The notes below the pieces were generated by a model. That model was not told the origin of the DNA. It worked only from the letters and a program-made list of their open reading frames with translations, and did not search any database. Source: an uncultured Bacteroidales bacterium (GTDB lineage Bacteria > Bacteroidota > Bacteroidia > Bacteroidales > UBA932). From it: a stretch of DNA of 40,026 nt. This document shows, one piece after another, positions 33,812 to 40,026 of this stretch (positions are counted from its first letter, which is position 1; the number at the start of each line of letters is the position of its first letter). The stretch spans positions 1 to 40,026 of the forward strand of contig CAJOLJ010000022.1 of assembly GCA_905235445.1 (NCBI GenBank), written 5' to 3'. Position numbers and translations under genes: made by a program.

Positions 33812-34266
33812 TGGCAACCACCCCCCAGGTATACGACCCGCTTCGCCGCAAAATGGTCCCCCTCACTCCCGAAGAGAGAGTGAGGCAGTGGTTCATAGGT
33901 GTGCTTCACAATGACTTCGGGGTTCCTTTCGAGAAGATGAACTCAGAGGTCGGGATGCAGGCCCTCTCCCCGCTCCAGACCCTCGAGGGACTGGAAGGAG
34001 CCAAGGAGTACAGGGCGGATATCGTCGTATACGGAAGGGGGGCCAGGCCGGTGGTGATAGTTGAGTGCAAACGTCCCGAGGTGCCCATTGACAAGGAAGT
34101 TGCATTCCAGGCAATGCGCTATGACATGGTCCTGGGGGCCAGGTTCCTGGTACTGACAAACGGGGATAACACTATGATCCTGAAGCGCTGCGACAATCCC
34201 GCCGAAGGGTTCCGCAAGGTCGTCACCCTCCCCTCCTGGGAGGAACTCCGTGACTGTGCTCTCTAG
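33811..34266 (+). CDS. HsdR N-terminal-like domain protein (HSDR_N_2), predicted nuclease fold
   Basis: A 151-residue stand-alone protein matching the type I restriction enzyme R N-terminal-like family. The PD-(D/E)xK signature is visible as YRADIVVYG (Asp) followed by VVIVECKRPEV (Glu-x-Lys), near residues 70-95. It lacks the helicase domains of a real HsdR, and no HsdM or HsdS gene is present. Such short proteins are common single-copy genes in Bacteroidetes, so a housekeeping role is as likely as defence. The start overlaps the ATP-grasp stop by one base, so the two are translated together. Nuclease activity is inferred from motif only. Confidence 0.85.
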   Translation: MATTPQVYDPLRRKMVPLTPEERVRQWFIGVLHNDFGVPFEKMNSEVGMQALSPLQTLEGLEGAKEYRADIVVYGRGARPVVIVECKRPEVPIDKEVAFQAMRYDMVLGARFLVLTNGDNTMILKRCDNPAEGFRKVVTLPSWEELRDCAL

Positions 34267-34349
34267 GTTTTTCTTTTCATACAGACATGGACAGGAGACT
34301 TCTTCCATGAGAGGCTCGCCCACTATGAAGGAATAAAACTTAATATGCA

Positions 34350-34898
34350 ATGCCTCAAATACATCCAAATACGGTTGCGGAACTGATTTACTGGTCATAC
34401 GCCAATCTTGCGATGGCGCACGACGGATTATCTCGTGCAATACCAACGTATGACAAGACATCATTCATCATCCGGATGCGGCTATACAATGGCCTTCTAT
34501 CCGGGAAAATGCAGATAAGTTCTTTGTTCAAGGATGAACGATGGAAGATGGAAAACGGTGCCCGTTGCGTATATTGCGGAGCGACTGATAATTTGTCTAT
34601 TGACCACCTCTTTCCACGTATCAAAGGCGGCGAGGACAATGCTGACAATCTTGTTTGCTGCTGTAAGTCTTGCAATAGTTCCAAAGGGAAGAAAGACTTG
34701 ATGGCCTGGTATAACGAGCGAGGACAATTTCCATCAATAATGGTCCTTCGCCGCTATCTTAAGCTTGTCCACAAACAATGCGTTGAACTAGGACTGATGG
34801 AAAAGCCACTTGAAGAAGTAGATGATACTATGCTTCCTTTCAGTTTGTCGGAAATCCCGACAAACTTCCCCAAATGTTCTGAATTATCAATGTTATAG
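34350..34898 (+). CDS. HNH endonuclease family protein
   Basis: A 182-residue protein with an HNH core at about residues 73-115: CVYCGATDNLSIDHLFPR, then GGEDNADNLVCCCKSCNSSKG. Two CxxC pairs frame a zinc site, and the Asp-His and Asn of the beta-beta-alpha metal fold are present. An N-terminal helical part and a C-terminal helix-rich tail have no recognised domain. GC is lower than in the neighbours: a hand count of four 60-base rows (34501-34620, 34741-34860) gives 107 of 240, about 45%. It starts 83 bases after the HsdR-like gene with no visible terminator between. It is probably a recent acquisition; function could be defence, DNA repair or a homing remnant. Confidence 0.85.
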   Translation: MPQIHPNTVAELIYWSYANLAMAHDGLSRAIPTYDKTSFIIRMRLYNGLLSGKMQISSLFKDERWKMENGARCVYCGATDNLSIDHLFPRIKGGEDNADNLVCCCKSCNSSKGKKDLMAWYNERGQFPSIMVLRRYLKLVHKQCVELGLMEKPLEEVDDTMLPFSLSEIPTNFPKCSELSML

Positions 34899-35021
34899 AC
34901 TCACGCCATGGTTGGCAAATAACCTGTCATCACCCTATGCGGCAGGACTCACTTCAAAGAGCAGTTCCCCCGGCTGGACTTCCGGGTAGTCCCGGCTGAA
35001 GGACCTACATGACATTCTGAA

Positions 35022-35048
35022 AAGAAGTCCCGCAGTGCGGGACTTCTT
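35022..35048 (-). terminator. Terminator of the kinase-CocE-carboxylesterase operon
   Basis: A 12-bp perfect stem (35022-35033 with 35037-35048) and a 3-base loop. On the minus strand the stem ends in CTTCTT followed by TTC. It lies 21 bases past the TAG at 35070, which supports that stop as the native end of the carboxylesterase. Confidence 0.85.
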
Positions 35049-35069
35049 CGCATATGAGGGGAGACTCTT

Positions 35070-36741
35070 CTACTTCAGGACTTCCATCTCCTCGGTATCG
35101 AGGTTCTGGACAGGGTGGCACTCGTCGTCCAGGACCATGGTCACCCTGGTATCTGGATTGAAGGCGTCCCACTGGGGAAGGCCGTCGCAGTTGGGATTTC
35201 CGGTCCGCATGAAACTCAGCAGCGCCCCGGACATCTTCCCGGACAATCTTCCCGGACAGGGCCCTTGGCTTGGCTCCACCACCGGTATGGGTGAGCATCA
35301 GGTCGGTGTTACGGAACCAGAAGCATATGTCGGAGCAGTGGGGGCTGTGCATCCTACCGTCAAATAGCGGGGAATCCCAGTCGAACAGGGCGACGTACAC
35401 AGGTGCCCCCTGGGCGTATTTGGAAAGGGCTGTATTGACGACCCCTGAGCGGAACCCGCTGGTTATGAAAGCCATGATTTTGAATGGTGTCCAGTCGGGC
35501 ATGCTGCTGGAAATGGCCTCGTAGGCCTTGGCAGCCTTCTCCTCACCGTAGGTCTTGGCAAGGGTTGCTACCGCCTCCTCCTTGCTTATCTTATCGAGGG
35601 CGGGGTCATTCGCACTGGATGCGAACTCGGTTGCGGTGGAACAGAGCATCATAGGTACTTTTGCGCTCGCAGCGTCAAGATGGTCCGAGTAGAAATTCCC
35701 TTTGGGGATGATTTCCCCGTCGGCTACCGGGCTGAAGCCGGCCCTGCGGAACCTGCTTGTAAGGGTAGTTCCCCCGGCCAGTCCCATATCCCTGTTGTAC
35801 TCGGCAGCGGCCTCATTGGCCAGGGCGAGATACTCCCTCCAGGGCATGTCCTGGAGTTTTTTCATGTCTTTCCCGGCCTTTGCATAGATTCTCCTGCCGA
35901 TTTCCTGGGAGACGGACTGGTCCATTGCGGCGGTGGAGTTTCCGCTGAGGGGGACTGCCTTGCTTACGAGACCCGCACTGGTGGGCATCGCAAGGACGGT
36001 ACACACCTTGGAGCCGCCGCCGGACTGTCCCATGATTGTCACGTTGGAGGGGTCCCCGCCGAAGGAGGCGATATTGTCATGGACCCACCTTAGTGCCTGC
36101 ACGAGGTCAAGAACCCCCGCATTGCCGGAAGCCTTGAACCTGGGGTCGACGGCTGAGAAATCGCTGTAACCCACGGGACCGAGACGATGGTTGACCGATA
36201 CGAACACCACATCTGCAGAACCTGCTAAGTTGGCCCCGCTATAGCCGTCCTGCTCGATGCCGTTACCCGAGGTGTAGCCGCCTCCGTGCATCCATACAAG
36301 CACAGGACGCTTCCCAGAATCGGTGGCGGGAGTCCATACGTTAAGTTTCAGGCAATCCTCCCCCGCATCGGTATAGTTCCAGTGGTCACGGAAGGAGCTC
36401 ATCGCATCGGAATAACGGTTCTCCATGTTCTGGGGGGAGACGCTGCCGTAGAAGACCACGTCCAGGGTGTCTTTCCAGGCCTTGGGTTCCACAGGGGGCA
36501 TGAAGCGGTTCTCACCTGCGGTGGAGGCCCCGTAAGGGATGCCAAGGAAGGTGTACACGTCCCTGAGGATGTAACCGCGCACCGCCCCGTACTGGGTCTG
36601 GACAACCGCGATGTCATCACCGATAATAAGCTGCTGGTCATCGCACTTCGGGCAGGTCCCGGACTGAGGGGAGAGGCATGAGGAGAGTGCCGCAGAGAGT
36701 GCCACCAGGCACAGGACTAAGCCAATTTGTCTGTCTTTCAT
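35070..36741 (-). pseudogene. Carboxylesterase family lipoprotein, frameshifted near its 3' end
   Basis: A type B carboxylesterase/alpha-beta hydrolase. ATG 36741 gives a lipoprotein signal (LSAALSSC, Cys21). The oxyanion loop is WMHGGGYTSGNG, the nucleophile elbow is IMGQSGGGSKV, and a likely catalytic His lies in HSPHCSDI. After about residue 495 the frame shifts at a 13-base insertion in a short repeat (35226-35257). Without it the protein would run SGKMSGALLSFMRTGNP and end at the TAG at 35070 after conserved C-terminal sequence. As given, translation instead reads an unrelated tail of about 80 residues to 35005, through the terminator stem. The catalytic residues precede the break, so a partly active form cannot be excluded. 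A sequencing or assembly error is another explanation. It starts 13 bases after the CocE stop. Confidence 0.85.
35226..35257. repeat. Short tandem repeat carrying the frameshift
   Basis: CCCGGAC occurs three times (35226-35232, 35238-35244, 35251-35257), with ATCTT and AATCTT between. Copies 35232-35244 and 35245-35257 are 13 bases each and differ at the first base only. Removing one restores the family reading frame. Confidence 0.85.
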
Positions 36742-36754
36742 GATTTTGGGGTAT

Positions 36755-38548
36755 TTATAGTGTGTCAATTCCAATGTATGATCCCCCGTACAGGGACACT
36801 GTGCTTCTCACATAATCGGACGAGAGGGCCTCGTAAGGATTCTCAAGCCACCTCTGAGGGTTCATCGCCAGTGAAGGGTAGAGGCTGCCCTGGACCTGGA
36901 CCATTATCCGGTGATTCGGGAGGAAGGTATGGCCGATGTCACAAAGAGGCACATCGATATCATAGATTTCCCCGGGAAGGGCGGGGACGCTCCTCTCGAA
37001 AGACTCCCTGAACCTGAGGGGCAGCACTCCATAACGGACCAGCATGCAGAAACCGTCAGGGCGGACATCAATGAGCTTGACCACGATATCCGCATCGGAT
37101 GTGGATACAGCCACCCGGATGTGCGCCACGACGCTTCCGAGGGCCCTGAACTCTTCCTGGAGGACAGGGGAAGTGAAAGTGAGAACGTCGGTTCTCCTGG
37201 CTGCGAACCTTTGGTTCCCGACCTGGGCGTCACGGCTGACCCTCAGTGTGGTCTCCGAGCAGTAAGGGACAGGGTGCAGAGGGTCCGATATGAACTGGGA
37301 AACCACCTCATCGGGACCCAGGGACGGTTCCCCGGTGAGCTGTTCCTGCGAAGACAGATACAGCACCGCCCTCCTTGCCCCCTCCGGGGGCCAGGAAGAA
37401 AGATACTGCCACTGGGAGGGAGGGATGCTGTCGCTTTGTCTTTTCTTTTCATCAGTCTCCCCGGAAGGGAGTACGACCGCCTTGTAGGAGGGCTTTTCTC
37501 CCTTTCCTTCAAGATAATGGCTGAAGAAAGGATACTCAACCTCTTCCAGGAAATACTTTGCGCTTCCTTTTCCGAAGACCACTTCCCCGAGCCTGTCATA
37601 GGAAGTGTTTTTCCAGCCTCCGTGATACCAGGGACCCATGCACAGGAAGTTGTCTCCCGAGTAGGGGGAGCCTTCCTTTTTCCTGAAAGTATCCAGGCTC
37701 CCATAGCAGTCCTCACCGTCATACCACCCCCCGACACAGAGCATCGGGGTGGAGGGTGTGCTTTCAAGATGATGGGAGGCGTTGCGCTCTTTCCAGAAAG
37801 AGTCGTAAGTCGGATGCTGGACCATCTCGGTTACGAACGGTATCCTCCCCTTCAGCAAAGAGAGGAGCTCCCCGAGCGGTTCCCTCTCCAGGTACCAGTC
37901 ATAGATATCCTTGTCCGGGGCCACGAGAGGCTTGCTGTAGCGTATGGCCGGCCGCAGGCGGGGCCTCATGAAGGAGGAGGCGAAAGAGAACATCGGAAGC
38001 TGGAAGGCTCCGCTCATGTGAGAGTCGTCACCGAGGAACCAGTCCGTCACAGGGGCCTGGGGGGACACCGCCTTAAGTGCGGGATGGCCGCAAAGGGATG
38101 CGAGAGTTGCGTAGAAACCCTGGTATGATATGCCCTTGATGCCCACTGAACCATTGGTCCTGAGATTGCTTAGGAGCCACTCAATGGTGTCGAAGGTATC
38201 TGTCAGTTCATCCACTCCCCCATCCGTCCGCACCGGTCTCACGTTCTCGAACTGTCCTTCGCTCAGCACGGTTCCCCTGACATTGGTGTACACTATGTGA
38301 TAGCGTCCCTGCAGGAACATGTAGTGCTGGGTATGGAGGCTTCTGGAAAAGCCTTTCCCGTAAGGGGAGAAGTTGTAGGGACTTCGGACCATGATAACGG
38401 GATGGGGGGCCGCATCCTTTGGTGAATAGATGGCTGCATATAGTTTTACATGGTCCCGCATCGGGATCATGACTTCACGCTTGGTGTAATTTTCCCTTAC
38501 CCACTTGGGGCCTATGGGACGGGGACGGGGAAGAGAGGTTTGGGACAT
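36755..38548 (-). CDS. CocE/NonD family hydrolase (X-Pro dipeptidyl-peptidase S15 fold)
   Basis: A 597-residue serine hydrolase with the CocE domain order. The opening REVMIPMRDHVKLYAAIYSP is typical. The nucleophile elbow is GISYQGFYA near residue 145, an aspartate follows in GGWYDGED, and the histidine lies in GPWYHGGW. A C-terminal beta-sandwich (galactose-binding-like) domain begins near residue 400 and contains PLCDIGHTFLPNHRI. The family includes alpha-amino acid ester hydrolases and cocaine esterase-like acylases. No signal peptide is seen, unlike many Bacteroidetes members, so the protein may be cytoplasmic. It lies between the kinase-like gene (34-base gap) and the carboxylesterase (13-base gap) in one operon. 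Confidence 0.9.
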   Translation of the reverse strand: MSQTSLPRPRPIGPKWVRENYTKREVMIPMRDHVKLYAAIYSPKDAAPHPVIMVRSPYNFSPYGKGFSRSLHTQHYMFLQGRYHIVYTNVRGTVLSEGQFENVRPVRTDGGVDELTDTFDTIEWLLSNLRTNGSVGIKGISYQGFYATLASLCGHPALKAVSPQAPVTDWFLGDDSHMSGAFQLPMFSFASSFMRPRLRPAIRYSKPLVAPDKDIYDWYLEREPLGELLSLLKGRIPFVTEMVQHPTYDSFWKERNASHHLESTPSTPMLCVGGWYDGEDCYGSLDTFRKKEGSPYSGDNFLCMGPWYHGGWKNTSYDRLGEVVFGKGSAKYFLEEVEYPFFSHYLEGKGEKPSYKAVVLPSGETDEKKRQSDSIPPSQWQYLSSWPPEGARRAVLYLSSQEQLTGEPSLGPDEVVSQFISDPLHPVPYCSETTLRVSRDAQVGNQRFAARRTDVLTFTSPVLQEEFRALGSVVAHIRVAVSTSDADIVVKLIDVRPDGFCMLVRYGVLPLRFRESFERSVPALPGEIYDIDVPLCDIGHTFLPNHRIMVQVQGSLYPSLAMNPQRWLENPYEALSSDYVRSTVSLYGGSYIGIDTL

Positions 38549-38582
38549 ATTTTCCTGTAGGATTCAGAACTAAGTTTAATTT

Positions 38583-39779
38583 TCAGTCAACCACGTCTTC
38601 GGGAGCATCCTGGTAGATTACCCACTCGACGTCATCTCCTTCGCTTCTTTCCGGGAAATCCAGCCTGCCGAGCATATTCAGGAGGACCCTGACCGGTATG
38701 GGGTTCTCTCGGGCTGCGTTGCGACGCAGGATTTCAGACCAGGAAGCCTCCAGGAACACTATCCTCACCCTGGCTCCGGCGTCCCTGAAAAACTCAATCA
38801 GCTGGGAGCGCATCTTATGTCCCAGGGAAGGGGCATTCCACACGAAACTCTGATGGGCCCTGAGGTAACGCTCGGCAATGTCCTGTGCGGCACCGAGTAT
38901 CGTAGATACATCCTTTCCCGGGTCGAAGCCCTTCTCCTTGCGGATGTCATCCGGCACGATGACCGGAAAATCGGGCCAGCGGTCCTTGCAGTAGCGGTCC
39001 TTGCCGGTAGAGGGGAGGGCACATAGCAGGATCACTTCCCCCCAGCTGTTGTCATATATCACCGCATCGGGATTTGGCATCATGCCGCTACATGCAAGAA
39101 CGAGTTCACGCCCGTTCCTGAAAGGATAGGGGGCATCGTAGCAGCCGATGGAGCGGGATAGTTCCCTGGACTCTTCGATGACACTGAGATGATGATCCCG
39201 GTCCACCGGGAACATTGACCTGACGCAGGCCTCTGCGAGGATGCACTGTGCCTTGAAAGAATAGTCGGGAGCGAGTTCCCCATTGGAGCTCAGTCGAAGA
39301 AGAATGCTCCTGGGGGATGATAATTTCGGAAGGCGAAGGGGCAGGGACTGGTATTTTACAAGCAGCACCGTCGTCTCGCGTATATTTTGAAGGAACTGGG
39401 ACCCGCCCAGGTCAAAATGCTCGAACAGGAACCGTCTTGCAAGGGAACTCGAAGCCTTGGTATAGAAAGGAGAGGATGTATTGGCGCTGCGGGGTGCCCC
39501 GACTTTGCCGATATCCAGGAGGAGCGAAGAGAGGAAAAGTTCCAGGCGCTGGGCCGTCGGGAGGAGACGGAACTCATCCAGTCTCACAAGAGCCTCCGTC
39601 CTTGGACGGGGATTGAGGGGGTAAATATCCTTGCGGCGGGAGGAACCCTTGACATATAGGACATCCTGCGGAAGAAATTTAAGAAGTATCTCTTCATCGA
39701 TCGCCTTCCAATCCAGCCTCCACATAGAATTCTGGGAAGGAAGTATGGATAGTAGTCCCGGGGCAAGTATTGGTCCCAT
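38583..39779 (-). CDS. P-loop polynucleotide kinase-like protein with degenerate HD domain
   Basis: A 398-residue cytoplasmic protein. The C-terminal part (about 235-398) is a P-loop kinase of the AAA_33/Pnkp type: ALPSTGKD (254-261), VPDDIR (275-280), WNAPSLGHKMR (314-324), and an arginine-rich lid RRNAARENPIPV (352-363). The N-terminal half has the order and spacing of an HD phosphohydrolase, but its ligands are replaced: LLLDIGK (86-92) instead of LLHDIGK, and VKYQSLPL (141-148) where active relatives have a histidine. HD-kinase fusions of this type are known or proposed in RNA repair, often beside an RNA ligase; no ligase is here. The start is supported by a promoter just upstream. It heads the operon with CocE and the carboxylesterase. 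Confidence 0.75.
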   Translation of the reverse strand: MGPILAPGLLSILPSQNSMWRLDWKAIDEEILLKFLPQDVLYVKGSSRRKDIYPLNPRPRTEALVRLDEFRLLPTAQRLELFLSSLLLDIGKVGAPRSANTSSPFYTKASSSLARRFLFEHFDLGGSQFLQNIRETTVLLVKYQSLPLRLPKLSSPRSILLRLSSNGELAPDYSFKAQCILAEACVRSMFPVDRDHHLSVIEESRELSRSIGCYDAPYPFRNGRELVLACSGMMPNPDAVIYDNSWGEVILLCALPSTGKDRYCKDRWPDFPVIVPDDIRKEKGFDPGKDVSTILGAAQDIAERYLRAHQSFVWNAPSLGHKMRSQLIEFFRDAGARVRIVFLEASWSEILRRNAARENPIPVRVLLNMLGRLDFPERSEGDDVEWVIYQDAPEDVVD

Positions 39780-39809
39780 ATCGCTGCGTCTCTTTATTTA
39801 GTGTCTAGG

Positions 39810-39839
39810 CAAAGATAGCAAAAAAGGGACAATATACAA
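39810..39839 (-). promoter_or_regulatory. Promoter of the kinase-CocE-carboxylesterase operon
   Basis: On the minus strand TTG (39837-39839), a 19-base spacer and TATCTTTG (39810-39817). The -7 box is 30 bases before the ATG at 39779. The remaining gap up to 39966 shows nothing else recognisable. Confidence 0.6.
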
Positions 39840-39966
39840 CTATCTGATAGCAAAATATTTGAATAACAGGAAGATTGTCAGGTACCGCCCCCCTCACAAC
39901 ACTTACTCCTCCTCTCCCTCAATCCAATTGAAGTAAAACGGATGTAATATGGCGGGACCATAAATG

Positions 39967-40001
39967 AAAACATCCCGACTGCTGTAGTGCAATCGGGATG
40001 T
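39967..40001 (-). terminator. Terminator of the rRNA operon
   Basis: ACATCCCGA (39970-39978) pairs with TCGGGATGT (39993-40001), extended by inner TGC/GCA pairs. On the minus strand the stem is followed by TTTTC. It lies just after the 5S rRNA 3' end. Confidence 0.85.
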
Positions 40002-40005
40002 CGAA

Positions 40006-40026
40006 GAACGGCGGCGACCTACTCTC
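40006..40026 (-). rRNA. 5S ribosomal RNA, 3' end only
   Basis: The minus strand reads GAGAGTAGGTCGCCGCC, the conserved 3' arm of bacterial 5S rRNA, cut by the window edge. The exact 3' end is uncertain by a few bases. The rest of the rRNA operon should lie to the right. Confidence 0.85.

Noticed and set aside
36911..38128. 405-codon plus-strand frame opposite the CocE hydrolase
   Set aside because: Antisense shadow; the CocE catalytic triad is on the minus strand.
1..40026. CRISPR array, insertion sequence or tRNA gene
   Set aside because: No regularly spaced repeats, transposase motifs with inverted ends, or cloverleaf sequence were seen on either strand.

Overview
The window looks like chromosomal DNA from a fairly GC-rich member of the Bacteroidales. 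Reasons: (i) at least a dozen start-proximal copies of the Bacteroidetes -7 box TAnnTTTG, several with a TTTG/TTG box 19-21 bases upstream; (ii) few convincing Shine-Dalgarno sites; (iii) family content typical of the phylum, such as a TonB-dependent receptor paired with a DUF4249 lipoprotein, many predicted lipoproteins, a Xer recombinase followed by a hibernation factor, and EttA. The genus cannot be fixed from this sequence. There is no prophage, insertion sequence or CRISPR array, and most of the window is ordinary core and glycan/peptide-use genes.

Layout. 1-5027: a huge alpha-2-macroglobulin lipoprotein gene running off the left edge. 5226-6908: two uncharacterised genes. 7006-10608: glnS, a flavin reductase family gene and yicC. 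10800-16076: a minus-strand cluster of holA, an ABC exporter (ATPase and permease) and a 5'-nucleotidase whose two domains lie in two separate lipoprotein genes. 16219-20997: a divergent pair of lipoprotein glycosidases (GH3 and GH78). 21186-23290: a divergent pair of a C26 amidotransferase-like lipoprotein and an EamA transporter. 23385-28466: minus-strand housekeeping genes (YhcH family, ettA, cca, Xer recombinase, hpf). 28631-32282: TonB-dependent receptor plus DUF4249 lipoprotein. 32612-34898: an ATP-grasp ligase behind a possibly structured leader, an overlapping HsdR N-terminal-like nuclease domain gene, and a lower-GC HNH endonuclease. 35070-39779: a minus-strand operon of a kinase-like protein with a degenerate HD domain, a CocE/NonD hydrolase, and a carboxylesterase disrupted by a 13-base insertion. 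39967-40026: terminator and 3' end of a minus-strand 5S rRNA, so an rRNA operon continues past the right edge.

The items most worth a second look are the repeat-associated frameshift in the carboxylesterase, a consensus promoter built into the glnS terminator, the paired stems in the leader of the ATP-grasp gene, and the HD/polynucleotide-kinase-like fusion in which all recognisable HD metal ligands are replaced. I did not find a convincing wholly new multi-gene system. The nearest candidate is the ATP-grasp / HsdR-N-like / HNH group, and that reading is weak.
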